DNA from: Candidatus Saccharimonadota bacterium
GTDB taxonomy: Bacteria > Patescibacteriota > Saccharimonadia > Saccharimonadales > Saccharimonadaceae
Reading direction: 5' to 3'
DNA length: 64,000 nt
Assembly: GCA_017514045.1 (NCBI GenBank)
Contig: JAFWLS010000013.1
Location: 1-64,000, forward strand
The notes beneath the pieces are model-generated. The model did no database searches. It was given only the letters and a program-made list of their open reading frames with translations, and was not told the DNA's origin. Positions within the stretch are counted from its first letter, which is position 1, and each line of letters opens with the position of its first letter. Positions 49,457 through 58,937 of the stretch are shown piece by piece. Position numbers and translations under genes: made by a program.

Positions 49457-51088
49457 TTATTTCTTTGCGGAGGCGAAGAACTTTATGCCTTTATAAGTAT
49501 AATAATCATATCCGCCCTCTTCATTCTTAACAGTGAAATAGTTAGCGTAAAAATCGTAAACATTGACTCCGGAAATAATCATTCTGTGGTCTATAGGTGC
49601 TGTAGCATCAACAACATCATAATTATTCGATTCGCGCTTCAAAGACCATATTTCGTGATCTACTGCCACACTACGGTTATAGGCCTCCGAATAATCAAAA
49701 CCAGTTATAGGAGCGCCCTTATCATCTAAAATCGCACGTTTATTATCTTTATCATACACAACGTAACTATGGTCGTATGAATAGAATCTGCGATAGGTAA
49801 GGTCGTTCACTCGATTACCGGTAGCGTCTATTAGATAATAATTTTCACCGTCTTCAGAGACGCTAGCTAAATGGTTTTTATCGAAGAGTGAACGAATGTC
49901 GGCATAATTTCCAAAAGCAAATGAACCGTCAAGTTTATAAAACCCATACTTTCCTTCATCCTTGATAGCATATAGATCATTGTATTGCAGCAGACCACTG
50001 ACTAGACCAGCATTTTTGCTAAACGTCCTAACTATTTCTCCACGATAATATACATCCACAGCATTATCTTCATTGATGACAGCGTAATTAGCCAGATCCT
50101 TGAGAGCTAAATCAGAACTTAGTGTTTTTACTACTTCATAGTTCTCATTAAGAAGTGACAGTTCGTCATAATCGTCGAATCCTACAACGTTGTTAGAATT
50201 GCGAATCATTCCGTAATTCGTGTTGCCATTCAGGTCAAAGAGACGACCATCGTGAATGACTTTGTAGGATTCGCTGTTATCATATTCGTCGAGAAGAATG
50301 GTAGAGCGATCTTCGGAAACCGAATCAAACGAAAAGCGCTTCCCTTCGAAAGCAGATAACTGTTTCCCGGAGCGATTATCAAAAACTAGATTCCAACCGT
50401 TGTAGTAAATAAGACCAAAATCATCCTTGCTACTAAAATGCATTGTTTGGTCTTCAACGGCTTTAACTTCCGCCATTAAAACTCCAGCATAACTAAATAT
50501 ATAATAGGTATCACCAGTTTTTACTGCGCCGAATGTTGCAGTATTGCTAGGATAATCCAAGTCTAAATCATCTCCACTTAAGAGAATCTTGCCATTACCG
50601 AGCATTAAAAGTTGCGTGCCGTTATTATCGTTTACGACATATAAACCAGCTCCGTAATCCTTTATGCTTGAAATCTGCCCATAGTCAAGCATGGTTTTCC
50701 CCATGTCGTTAATCAAAGCATATTCACTTCCTTTGCGAACATATGCATATCCACCAACGAAAGAAGATTTATCGTTGTATTCCTCATCGGTTAATCGTTT
50801 ACCTTCACTATTCCAAAGAGTGTATTTACCATCATTATAAATAAAGAAGGCATTTGTATAGACAGGGCTAGATTTAGGATCACGCGGATCGGGTGTCTTA
50901 CGAAAGACAATTATAGCAACCACAATAAGTATAAGCGCTAATACTCCGCCAAGAATTCCAAAGAGTAAACTCTTGTGAGAAGATTTATCTTCCTTGACCT
51001 TTTTCTCTTTGAGATCGGGTTTACTAGGTGTCGTCTTTTGTGTTTGAGTTTTGGTTTTATCCTCCTCGGGTTTTTTCTTATCTACCAT
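49457..51088 (-). CDS. Membrane-anchored WG-repeat-like protein
   Basis: A 543-residue protein. A Lys/Pro/Thr-rich N-terminus is followed by one membrane helix (LLFGILGGVLALILIVVAII) and a long extracytoplasmic domain. The domain repeats a motif of about 40-50 residues such as YNDGKYTLWNSEGKRLTDEE, KDEGKYGFYKLDGSFAFGNY and YDKDNKRAILDDKGAPITGF, with G-[KD]-x-[GY] turns, typical of WG/beta-propeller-like repeats. The start is ATG 51088; a TACAAT -10 box (51111-51116 on this strand) and a GTGGAG Shine-Dalgarno site lie ahead of it, ruling out the longer frame. It probably serves as a surface or periplasm-like scaffold; function unknown. Confidence 0.7.
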   Translation of the reverse strand: MVDKKKPEEDKTKTQTQKTTPSKPDLKEKKVKEDKSSHKSLLFGILGGVLALILIVVAIIVFRKTPDPRDPKSSPVYTNAFFIYNDGKYTLWNSEGKRLTDEEYNDKSSFVGGYAYVRKGSEYALINDMGKTMLDYGQISSIKDYGAGLYVVNDNNGTQLLMLGNGKILLSGDDLDLDYPSNTATFGAVKTGDTYYIFSYAGVLMAEVKAVEDQTMHFSSKDDFGLIYYNGWNLVFDNRSGKQLSAFEGKRFSFDSVSEDRSTILLDEYDNSESYKVIHDGRLFDLNGNTNYGMIRNSNNVVGFDDYDELSLLNENYEVVKTLSSDLALKDLANYAVINEDNAVDVYYRGEIVRTFSKNAGLVSGLLQYNDLYAIKDEGKYGFYKLDGSFAFGNYADIRSLFDKNHLASVSEDGENYYLIDATGNRVNDLTYRRFYSYDHSYVVYDKDNKRAILDDKGAPITGFDYSEAYNRSVAVDHEIWSLKRESNNYDVVDATAPIDHRMIISGVNVYDFYANYFTVKNEEGGYDYYTYKGIKFFASAKK

Positions 51089-51189
51089 ATAAACTCCACT
51101 TATTTTCTTCATTGTATCACAAAACTTACGCACGATAAATGCACGAACCTTTCTCATCTTGACTATATACAAACAACTTATATAATATA

Positions 51190-51195
51190 TATAAT
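51190..51195 (+). promoter_or_regulatory. -10 box of the ABC exporter operon, leaderless start
   Basis: TATAAT ends 5 nt before ATG 51201. The gap from the divergent gene is A/T-rich and carries several TATAAT-like copies. Confidence 0.55.
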
Positions 51196-51200
51196 ATATT

Positions 51201-52946
51201 ATGCTTAAACTGTTCCGTTATCTGAGACCATATTGGTGGCAATGCTTGATTGCGATTATTGCAATGGGCGCAGAAACATATCTTTCGCTCCAACTTCCTG
51301 CCCTCATGGCGAATATCGTTAATGACGGCATTACAGTCGGCAACGAGCACTATATACTTATTACGGGTCTTAAAATGCTCGGTTTTGCCGCCGCGGCGAG
51401 CATCTTTGCACTAATCACGCACTATTATTCGGCTAAGGTAGGATCCGGATTCACTCGTGATTTAAGATCTGACTTCTATAAAAAGGTCCTAAGTTTTTCA
51501 ATCACAGAGATTGATAGCTTCTCTACTGCCTCACTAATTACGCGAACGACTAACGATATTGACCAGGTATCAAACGCCACTATGATGATGCTGACCATGA
51601 TGATGCGCGCCCCGATGATGGGGATCGGTGCTATCATCCAAGCTTTTCGAACGGCGCCAGATATAACCTGGACTATCGCGCTAGGTATCGGCATCATCGT
51701 TTTCTTCACCATTGCAATCATGGCTGCCGTTGTTCCAAAGTTTAAACTACTGCAGAAATTGATCGATCGTCTAGTTCTAATTACAAGAGAGAATCTCACT
51801 GGGCTTCGTATTGTTCGTGCCTTCAATAAAGAAACCTACGAGGCGGAAAAGTTTAACAGAACCAATAAAGAAATCACAAAAACAGCAATCTTTGTCGATA
51901 AATTAATGGCCCTACAAAACCCACTCACTAACCTCGTATTTGATGGTATCACGCTGCTAATTGTCTGGCTTTCGCTCAATCATTTAGAGACCGATATTAC
52001 ATATCTTGGTGACATGATGGCTTTCGTCCAATATGCTTCACAGGTTATGATTGCATTCCTGATTCTTACCATGCTGTTTGTTGTTTTGCCAAGAGCAAAC
52101 GTCTCGGCGGGTCGTATAAACGAAGTTTTTCAGAAGAAAAACAAAATCTCCTGGAAAGTAAAAACCGAAGGAGTACCGGACAATGTTCCGTCTGTAGAGT
52201 TCAAGAATGTCAGTTTTCTCTATCCTGGCGCCGAAGAAAACGTACTTTCGGACATCTCATTCGAAGCAAAAGCTGGGGAGACTACAGCATTTGTTGGCTC
52301 AACTGGCTCCGGAAAGTCGACGCTGATTTCGCTAGTTCCGCGCTTTTATGAAGTAACGTCAGGAGAAGTTATTGTCGATGGATTAAATGTCAAGGAATAT
52401 GCGCCGGAAGATCTAATGAAGCGAATTGGCTATGTTCCTCAAAAAGGCGTTCTTTTCTCGGGCACCGTAAGAAATAATATTTCCTTTGGAGCACCGACCA
52501 TTAAGCCGGAGGATGTTCGCGCAAGTGCCAAGGTTTCACAGAGTTATGACTTTATCGAAAAACTTGAAAGAAAATTCGATAGCCATATCGCCCAAGGCGG
52601 CTCCAACGTATCTGGCGGCCAAAAGCAGCGTTTGTCCATTGCACGTGCAATAGCTAAAAAACCAGAGATTTTTATCTTCGACAACAGTTTCTCTGCACTT
52701 GATATGAAAACAGATAAAAGATTAAGAGAGGCAATCAAACCAGAGACAAAGAGTAGTGTCGTTCTAATTGTGGCTCAACGCATTAATACAATTAAGGATG
52801 CAGACCAGATTATTGTCCTAGAACAGGGAAAAATCGCCGGTAAGGGCACTCACTACGAATTGCTTAAAAACTGCTCCGTCTACCGCGATATCGTAAAAAG
52901 CCAGTTTTCTGAAGCAGAGTTCGCAAAGGAGATGAACCATGCCTAA
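51201..52946 (+). CDS. ABC exporter half-transporter with degenerate ATPase site
   Basis: A 581-residue type I (MsbA/LmrCD-like) half-transporter: six membrane helices, then an ATPase domain. Walker A is GSTGSGKST (366-374), the signature is VSGGQKQR, and the Q-loop is intact. The Walker B region reads IFIFDNSFSALD: Asn stands in place of the catalytic Glu. The H-loop is VAQRI instead of AHRL. It therefore forms a degenerate catalytic site and most likely pairs with the next gene as a heterodimer. The genes overlap by 8 nt. Substrates of such exporters are drugs, lipids or peptides; none can be inferred here. Confidence 0.93.
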   Translation: MLKLFRYLRPYWWQCLIAIIAMGAETYLSLQLPALMANIVNDGITVGNEHYILITGLKMLGFAAAASIFALITHYYSAKVGSGFTRDLRSDFYKKVLSFSITEIDSFSTASLITRTTNDIDQVSNATMMMLTMMMRAPMMGIGAIIQAFRTAPDITWTIALGIGIIVFFTIAIMAAVVPKFKLLQKLIDRLVLITRENLTGLRIVRAFNKETYEAEKFNRTNKEITKTAIFVDKLMALQNPLTNLVFDGITLLIVWLSLNHLETDITYLGDMMAFVQYASQVMIAFLILTMLFVVLPRANVSAGRINEVFQKKNKISWKVKTEGVPDNVPSVEFKNVSFLYPGAEENVLSDISFEAKAGETTAFVGSTGSGKSTLISLVPRFYEVTSGEVIVDGLNVKEYAPEDLMKRIGYVPQKGVLFSGTVRNNISFGAPTIKPEDVRASAKVSQSYDFIEKLERKFDSHIAQGGSNVSGGQKQRLSIARAIAKKPEIFIFDNSFSALDMKTDKRLREAIKPETKSSVVLIVAQRINTIKDADQIIVLEQGKIAGKGTHYELLKNCSVYRDIVKSQFSEAEFAKEMNHA

Positions 52947-54720
52947 AATGACTACAGAAAAACCTAAAGACGCAAAAAAATCCTTTGCCGCCTTTTTGAA
53001 ATCACTAAAACATTTTCGTGCAAGCATTGTCATCGCCGCACTATTCACGATTGCCGCTAGTGTATTGAGATTGCTCAGCCCCAAAATTTTAGGAGATATG
53101 ACAAATTCGGCGGTGGAATCGCTATCCACTAGTGGTGCAATCGATTTTAATCGCATCAAAGATCTAGGAATAGAACTAATCATTATTTACGGGATTGTGT
53201 CTATTCTTGGCTATTTCGAGCATTTCATATTGTCTCGGGCTGTAGCTCGCTATACTGAAAAACTACGTGCAGACATTATAAGCAAGATTTCAAGACTACC
53301 GGTTTCATATTTTGACGACCATAAGTTTGGTGATACTATTAGTATCCTCAGCAATGATACCGATAGACTTTGGGATTCTTTAATAGATGGTCTTGCACAA
53401 ATTCTTACCAATCTCACGACTATCATAGGCTCACTTGTCATGATGTTTATTATTTCTCCACTTCTTGCCGTCACCGCGCTCTTAGTAATTCCAATCTCGA
53501 CCTTCTTCGTTGGTAAGGTCGCCAGAAAGGCTCAAAAATTTTTTGTTTCGCAGAGGAAAGTACTTGGAGAACTTAATTCGCATATAGAAGAAGATTATTC
53601 TGGACATCTAATTATTAAATCAAACTCGCATGAACCAGCTTCGATCGCTGAGTTCGAAAAAACTAACAATAGATTATACAACGATACCTGGAAATCACGT
53701 TTTTTCTCATCGCTTGCCTTTCCGATTGTTCACCTATTCACAAATTTAGGCTATGTAATAGTATGCATGTTTGGTGGTAGCCTGGTTCTGAATGGTAAAC
53801 TTCTTATCGGCAGCATTCAGGCCTTCTTCCAATATTTATCTAGGTTCAATCAACCGCTTTCAAACCTTTCAGAAATTGTTGCCATCTTCCAACAGACCCT
53901 AGCAGCTGCCGAACGAGTATTTAATTTCCTGGCTGAACCCGAAGAAACACCCGACCCAATTCCCGATAAGCAAATTAAAGAGGTCCGTGGAGCGGTAGAG
54001 TTTCACGATGTTTCCTTCTCGTATGACAAGAAAAAACCAATTATTAAGCACTTCTCAGCGTCTATTAAACCAGGTGATCAAGTTGCAATTGTTGGCCCCA
54101 CTGGCGCAGGAAAAACCACGATTATTAACCTCTTAATGCGTTTCTATGACCCAGACTCGGGCTATATTACTATCGATGGTGTTCCGACTACCGAAATGAA
54201 GCGAAGTAGTGTTCGTGAACTCTTTGGAATGGTCCTGCAAGACACTTGGCTGTTCTCTGGAACAATCAAAGAAAACCTAAGTTACGGCAAAACCAATGCG
54301 TCGCTTTCTGAAATCAAACGGGCTGCCTCCGCGGCTAGCATTGATCACCTTATCGAATCAATGAAAGACGGATACAATGCAGAAATCAATGAGGATTCAG
54401 ATAATATCTCGGCTGGCGAAAAGCAGCTTCTTACCATTACTCGTGCATTAGTCGAAAATCCACCGATGATGATTCTTGATGAGGCTACGTCAAATGTCGA
54501 TACTCGTGCCGAGGCCAAAATCCAAGAAGCCTTTGAGAAGCTGACAAAAGGGCGTACATCGTTTGTAATTGCACACCGTTTGTCAACTATTCGCAATGCA
54601 GACCTCATTATTGTCATGAAAGATGGCAGCATCGTCGAAACAGGCAACCACGACGAACTATTGAATAAAAACGGCTTCTATGCCGAACTTTATAACTCAC
54701 AATTTGCCGACACAGAATAG
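52939..54720 (+). CDS. ABC exporter half-transporter with canonical ATPase site
   Basis: A 593-residue partner of the upstream half-transporter. Walker A is GPTGAGKTT, the signature is ISAGEKQLLTITRAL, Walker B is MILDEATSNVD with the catalytic Glu, and the H-loop is IAHRLSTIRNADLI. Together with the preceding subunit it makes one active and one degenerate ATP site, the pattern of LmrCD/BmrCD/TM287-288. The TM domain retains the NDTDRLWDSL intracellular loop. It ends 21 nt before tdk. Confidence 0.94.
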   Translation: MPKMTTEKPKDAKKSFAAFLKSLKHFRASIVIAALFTIAASVLRLLSPKILGDMTNSAVESLSTSGAIDFNRIKDLGIELIIIYGIVSILGYFEHFILSRAVARYTEKLRADIISKISRLPVSYFDDHKFGDTISILSNDTDRLWDSLIDGLAQILTNLTTIIGSLVMMFIISPLLAVTALLVIPISTFFVGKVARKAQKFFVSQRKVLGELNSHIEEDYSGHLIIKSNSHEPASIAEFEKTNNRLYNDTWKSRFFSSLAFPIVHLFTNLGYVIVCMFGGSLVLNGKLLIGSIQAFFQYLSRFNQPLSNLSEIVAIFQQTLAAAERVFNFLAEPEETPDPIPDKQIKEVRGAVEFHDVSFSYDKKKPIIKHFSASIKPGDQVAIVGPTGAGKTTIINLLMRFYDPDSGYITIDGVPTTEMKRSSVRELFGMVLQDTWLFSGTIKENLSYGKTNASLSEIKRAASAASIDHLIESMKDGYNAEINEDSDNISAGEKQLLTITRALVENPPMMILDEATSNVDTRAEAKIQEAFEKLTKGRTSFVIAHRLSTIRNADLIIVMKDGSIVETGNHDELLNKNGFYAELYNSQFADTE

Positions 54721-54729
54721 AAACTATGA

Positions 54730-54735
54730 TATTAT
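54730..54735 (+). promoter_or_regulatory. -10 box of tdk-tmk, leaderless start
   Basis: TGATATTAT extended -10 ends 6 nt before ATG 54742. Confidence 0.5.
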
Positions 54736-54741
54736 AGAGCC

Positions 54742-55332
54742 ATGGCAAAACTATACTTTCGCTATGGCGCAATGGGGTGCGGCAAAACGATGCAGCTTCT
54801 TCAAGTAGCATTTAACTATGAAGAACGCGGGCACCAAGTTTGTGTCATGAAACCTAAGACCGATACAAAAAATGGGCAGAAACTACTCACAAGGATTGGC
54901 CCAGAACGAGAGACCGATTTATGCTTCGATAAAAAAATCGATATATTTAAGGAAGTTGCCGAAAATTATGCAGGGGTAGCTTGCGTTCTAATAGACGAAG
55001 CTCAGTTCTTAACGAAGGAGCAAGTAGATCAACTACTTCAAATTACTATTCAATTAGATATCCCAGTCATGGCTTACGGGCTGAGACTTAATTTCCGTCA
55101 AGAAGATGGAGGGTTCGAGGGCGCAACCCGATTGCTCCAGCTAGCTCATGACATTGAGGAACTCAAGACTATTTGTGAATGCGGACACAAAGCTACCATG
55201 AATTGCCGATTTCTTAATGACAAGCTGGTAACGACTGGCCCAGACATACTTATTGATGATGGTAAAACTAAAATTGAATACCGCGCACTCTGCCCCACAT
55301 GTTTTTATAAATACTTAAGAGGAGAACAATAA
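54742..55332 (+). CDS. tdk: Thymidine kinase
   Basis: A 196-residue type II thymidine kinase. The P-loop is YGAMGCGKT (usual form GxMxSGKT, with Cys here), the Walker B-type block is CVLIDEAQFLT, and the lid GLRLNFRQEDGGFEGATRLL binds thymidine. Two CxxC pairs (CECGHKA and CPTCFYK) form the structural zinc site. It phosphorylates salvaged thymidine to dTMP, and the tmk gene follows at once. Salvage of thymidine fits a parasite-like lifestyle. Confidence 0.96.
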   Translation: MAKLYFRYGAMGCGKTMQLLQVAFNYEERGHQVCVMKPKTDTKNGQKLLTRIGPERETDLCFDKKIDIFKEVAENYAGVACVLIDEAQFLTKEQVDQLLQITIQLDIPVMAYGLRLNFRQEDGGFEGATRLLQLAHDIEELKTICECGHKATMNCRFLNDKLVTTGPDILIDDGKTKIEYRALCPTCFYKYLRGEQ

Positions 55333-55947
55333 ATGTTGATTTTCATAGAAGGACAAGACGCCACGGGAAAAGACACTCAAGCTGAGATGCTCAAAGATTA
55401 TTTTGAATCTAAGGGAAAAGCAGTTGTTCATTACAGCGAATCTGGCACAGCATCATCGGATCCCTTTGCCTCCACAATCGCCAATCTCACCTATCAAAAA
55501 GATTACGGAATTGATAAAAAAACACGCGTATTGCTCTATCTAGTCAATCGTTACGAACAATGGAAACGTTTTGCTGAACCAGCGCTAAAGGAAGGAAAAA
55601 CCGTTATCATTACACGCTCCTGGTTCTCGACATTAGTTTATGAAGGATACGGGACGGGTGTTTCGCGTACGTATATTGCGCGTATACATAAAGATCTTTT
55701 ACCACCGAGTTACTTCGATCCAGATAAATACGTAATATTCACTCTTTCGGATGAAGAGAGGCAGAAACGGCTTATAGCACAGGGTAAGCGCAGCGAGGAA
55801 TTTTTCAAGAGCAAAGATGCAGAATTTCAAGCTCGGCTCAACCGTGCTTATATTGAGATTGGGAAGAAATACGATGTCCCGACACTAGATGCGTCAGGAA
55901 CACCAGAAGAAGTTTTTGAAAAGCTCAAAAAACTCTTCCAAATTTAA
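55333..55947 (+). CDS. tmk: Thymidylate kinase, divergent
   Basis: A 204-residue dTMP kinase, next to tdk with no space (stop 55330-55332, ATG 55333), so dT is taken to dTDP by one operon. The P-loop is EGQDATGKDTQAEML: Asp replaces the Ser/Thr after GK that normally coordinates Mg2+. The DRY motif is ITRSWFSTLVYEGYG (Thr for Asp). The lid region (QGKRSEEFFKSKDAEFQARL) is typical. Despite these changes the fold is clear. Activity would have to be tested. Confidence 0.88.
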   Translation: MLIFIEGQDATGKDTQAEMLKDYFESKGKAVVHYSESGTASSDPFASTIANLTYQKDYGIDKKTRVLLYLVNRYEQWKRFAEPALKEGKTVIITRSWFSTLVYEGYGTGVSRTYIARIHKDLLPPSYFDPDKYVIFTLSDEERQKRLIAQGKRSEEFFKSKDAEFQARLNRAYIEIGKKYDVPTLDASGTPEEVFEKLKKLFQI

Positions 55948-55958
55948 CATAACCGTCA

Positions 55959-55964
55959 TATAAT
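55959..55964 (+). promoter_or_regulatory. -10 box upstream of the FAD oxidoreductase
   Basis: TATAAT ends exactly 6 nt before ATG 55971, which opens a 10-codon frame rather than the oxidoreductase. Confidence 0.55.
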
Positions 55965-55970
55965 AGACAC

Positions 55971-56003
55971 ATGTTAATAGTTGGTGGGTATTGTTGTGAA
56001 TAA
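55971..56003 (+). CDS. Possible 10-codon leader ORF (MLIVGGYCCE)
   Basis: An ATG placed at the leaderless position opens MLIVGGYCCE and ends TAA at 56001-56003, overlapping the likely GTG start of the oxidoreductase (55996) by 8 nt. It could be a leader peptide with coupled re-initiation, or a relic of a frameshifted original start. Confidence 0.3.
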   Translation: MLIVGGYCCE

Positions 56004-57582
56004 GATCGCGATCTATTTAAACCGTCATCTTACGGGGAATGTTTTTGACAAAGAACAAATACTTGATGCGTATTCCACTGATCGATCGCTTCTCAAGATC
56101 AAGCCACGACTGGTCGCCATCCCAGAGAACACTGCAGATATACGTAAAATAGTTAGATTCGTATCACAACTTGCTGAAAAAAAATATAATCTTCCAATTG
56201 CTGTGCGCGGATCAGGTCTATCTAAGACTGGGTCGGATCTATCTTCTGGGATAGTTATTTCGACAGAGAAACTAAATCACGTTAAAGAACTAGACCCTCA
56301 TGATCGATTAGCGCACGTTCAGGCAGGTATCACAATCGGCAAGCTAAATGCCGTACTCGCACCTCATGGCCTCACATTACCAGTAGCCGCCGACCCAAAC
56401 GAAACAGTAGGTAGCCTAATTGCGAATGCGCCGCGCGATGATTATTCTAAGCTTTATGGAGGCATTTCAAATTATGTAAATCGCATCGAGGTTGTTTTAT
56501 CAAACGGCGAGCTAATTCAGACAGCACCGCTTAGTTTAAGCAAATTGGCCGATCGTAAGCGCGAGCGCTCATTTGAAGGAGAAATATATACCAAACTTGA
56601 CGAGCTTTTGGCGAAAAATGAAGGTGTTTTAGAGGGCCTTTCTAGCTCTGAGCGATTTGGATATCCGGCTCTAAAGCATGTCCGTTCAGGCAACGGACGC
56701 AGTTTCGATTTATCGCCAATCTTTTTCGGATCAGAAGGCAATCTAGGCATCATTACCGAAGCGATACTGCGGCTTGAAGTTCTGCCACCACGGCCACATC
56801 GTATGTTGGTAAGTTTCCCGTCGATAGAAACCGCACGCGAATTTATGTCATTCGCTAAAAAGTTACAGCCCTTGTCTATCAATTTGTACGATGCACGCAT
56901 TTTTGAACAAGCGGAAGATTCTGGGAAAAGGCCGGATATTCTGCCTAAAAAGCTAGATAAAGGCTATATCGTAATTGTTTCATTTAATGATAAATTGAGA
57001 AAAATCCGACGCAAAATCAAGAAGTGCCAGAGCTTCCTCCCAAAAACAACCAGAACAGTCGCTGAGACGCTTAAAAACACTACTGACTTTGACGTCATTA
57101 AGAATAGCTTAATATTATACCTAAACGATTCTACTAAAGGCGAACATCCGAATGTCCTACATGATTTCTACGTGCCGGGTAATCGTCTGGCAGAATTCAC
57201 AGAGCAATTACAAAACCTAGAAAAAGAACATAAAAAATCCTTTGAATTATATGGTTGCTATACAACCGGCATCTATTCTCTTCGTCCAGAATTCGACTTA
57301 AGCAAAATCGAAGAACGACGCACCGCAATCATGCTGATGCGAGATTTCAACGAACTATTGAAGGAATATGATGGGGCTTTTGCTGGTGGTCTTCCAGAAG
57401 GAAAACTCAAGTCGCTTATTTTATATCCTGAATTAGAAGCGAGTGAAAAGAAGCTATTTAAGGACGTCAAAAAAATATTCGACAACTCTAAAGTATTCGC
57501 GCCAGAGACTAAAACAGATTACGATACGAAATCTACCGTAAGACATCTACGCGCAGAACCCAACCAAAACATAGAGTCCTAG
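55996..57582 (+). CDS. FAD-binding oxidoreductase (GlcD/PCMH-type)
   Basis: About 528 residues. The PCMH FAD-binding domain shows PRLVAIPENTADIRKIVRFV, PIAVRGSGLSKTGSDLSSGI, ALPVAADPNETVGSLIANAP-type sequence (TLPVAADPNETVGSLIANAP), and FGSEGNLGIITEAILRL. A C-terminal FAD-oxidase domain (ELYGCYTTGIYSLRPEF) ends it. These are lactate/glycolate-oxidase-like dehydrogenases; the substrate is not defined. No iron-sulfur partner is adjacent. The start is uncertain among TTG 55981, GTG 55984 and GTG 55996; the last overlaps a short upstream frame. Confidence 0.85.
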   Translation: MNKIAIYLNRHLTGNVFDKEQILDAYSTDRSLLKIKPRLVAIPENTADIRKIVRFVSQLAEKKYNLPIAVRGSGLSKTGSDLSSGIVISTEKLNHVKELDPHDRLAHVQAGITIGKLNAVLAPHGLTLPVAADPNETVGSLIANAPRDDYSKLYGGISNYVNRIEVVLSNGELIQTAPLSLSKLADRKRERSFEGEIYTKLDELLAKNEGVLEGLSSSERFGYPALKHVRSGNGRSFDLSPIFFGSEGNLGIITEAILRLEVLPPRPHRMLVSFPSIETAREFMSFAKKLQPLSINLYDARIFEQAEDSGKRPDILPKKLDKGYIVIVSFNDKLRKIRRKIKKCQSFLPKTTRTVAETLKNTTDFDVIKNSLILYLNDSTKGEHPNVLHDFYVPGNRLAEFTEQLQNLEKEHKKSFELYGCYTTGIYSLRPEFDLSKIEERRTAIMLMRDFNELLKEYDGAFAGGLPEGKLKSLILYPELEASEKKLFKDVKKIFDNSKVFAPETKTDYDTKSTVRHLRAEPNQNIES

Positions 57583-57602
57583 GTTAATCTGTAATTTTGT
57601 GG

Positions 57603-57608
57603 TATAAT
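57603..57608 (+). promoter_or_regulatory. -10 box of tig, leaderless start
   Basis: TGGTATAAT (TG-extended) ends 7 nt before ATG 57616. Confidence 0.65.
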
Positions 57609-57615
57609 TTTTGGC

Positions 57616-58893
57616 ATGAAAGTCAAATCGAAGAAATTATCTGATACCCGTGTAGAAATCACGGTTACACTAGACAAAAACGATCTAAAATCAGCTCATG
57701 ACAAAGCAGTCGAGCGATTAGTCAAAGAAGTCAAACTCGAAGGTTTTCGTAAGGGCAAAGCCCCTAAAGATCTCGCCGAGAAAGTACTAGACCCTAATGC
57801 TGTCTCCCAAGAAGCATTAGACATCGCCGTACGAACAACTGTACCAGCAGCATTCAGCGAAGCAGAAAAAGCACCACTTGTTGTACCGAAAGTGAACGTA
57901 ACGAAATATGTGCCAGATGAATCCGTCGAATATACAGCAACCGCCGATATCTTGCCTGAAATTAAACTTGGCGATTATAAGAATCTTAAAGCCAAAAAAC
58001 AAGATGTCAAGGTCGCCAAGAAAGATATAGACGAGATAGTTGAGAATATTCGTAAGGCATATGCGGAAAAGAAAGTTGCCAAAAAGAAAGCAGAGCTCGG
58101 CGATGAAGTAATCATAGACTTTACGGGGAAGAAAGATGGCGAGTCATTTCAAGGAGGCAGTGCAAAAGATTACCATCTATCTTTAGGCTCACATAATTTC
58201 ATTCCAGGTTTTGAAGAAGGTATTGTCGGTCATGAATCTGGAGATAAGTTCGACTTACCACTTACTTTCCCGAAGGATTACCACGAAAAATCGCTCGCTG
58301 GTCAAAAAACAGTATTTGAAGTTCTCTTAAAACAAGTAAATACTGTAGAATTACCAGCACTAGATGAGAAATTCGCTAAAAAATGCGGCCCATTCAAGAA
58401 TATGGATGAGCTCCGCGCTGATATCGAAAAGAATCTTCGCGCGCAAAACGAGCATCGAGCAAACGAGAAATTTAAAGACGATCTTGTCGAAGCTCTAGTA
58501 AAATCGTCCAAAGTATCTGCACCAGAAATTTTAATCGACGATCAATTACGTCTGATTAAACTTGACATTGAGCGTAATGCATCTACTACCGGTGAGACGC
58601 TCGAGGATTATCTCAAAGCCAACAAGATGACGAAAGAAGATTGGGATAAGCAGGCTCATGACGTTGCCGAAAAACGAGTCAAAGCCTCGCTAGTGCTACA
58701 AATCCTCGCCCAACAAGCTAAAATTACTGTGTCTGACGAGGAAGTACTTGCCAAGGTAGCAGAGCTTCGTGATGTTTATAAAAAATCTCCAGAAGCATTG
58801 AAAAATCTCAAAGACCCACGCGTCAAAACGGATATCAAGAACCGCATGATTATCGAAAAAACGCTTGATTATCTCGTAAACGCTAATAAATAA
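57616..58893 (+). CDS. tig: Trigger factor
   Basis: A 425-residue ribosome-bound chaperone of normal length. The ribosome-binding domain carries the GFRKGKAPKDLAEK signature (GFRxGxxP); the central FKBP-type PPIase domain has GDEVIIDFTGKKDGESFQGG and HNFIPGFEEGIVGHESGDKF; the C-terminal chaperone domain ends RMIIEKTLDYLVNANK. It protects new chains at the ribosome exit. It has its own leaderless promoter; clpP and clpX, usual neighbours, are not in this window. Confidence 0.97.
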   Translation: MKVKSKKLSDTRVEITVTLDKNDLKSAHDKAVERLVKEVKLEGFRKGKAPKDLAEKVLDPNAVSQEALDIAVRTTVPAAFSEAEKAPLVVPKVNVTKYVPDESVEYTATADILPEIKLGDYKNLKAKKQDVKVAKKDIDEIVENIRKAYAEKKVAKKKAELGDEVIIDFTGKKDGESFQGGSAKDYHLSLGSHNFIPGFEEGIVGHESGDKFDLPLTFPKDYHEKSLAGQKTVFEVLLKQVNTVELPALDEKFAKKCGPFKNMDELRADIEKNLRAQNEHRANEKFKDDLVEALVKSSKVSAPEILIDDQLRLIKLDIERNASTTGETLEDYLKANKMTKEDWDKQAHDVAEKRVKASLVLQILAQQAKITVSDEEVLAKVAELRDVYKKSPEALKNLKDPRVKTDIKNRMIIEKTLDYLVNANK

Positions 58894-58898
58894 AAAGC

Positions 58899-58927
58899 TT
58901 TACCTTTTTCCGAACATCATATATAAT
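58899..58927 (+). promoter_or_regulatory. Promoter of the surface-protein unit, copy 1
   Basis: TTTACC (58899-58904), 17 nt, TATAAT (58922-58927), embedded in AAAAAGCTTTACCTTTTT. The same 18-nt box and spacing recur at 63841. Confidence 0.65.
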
Positions 58928-58937
58928 GAACATATAT

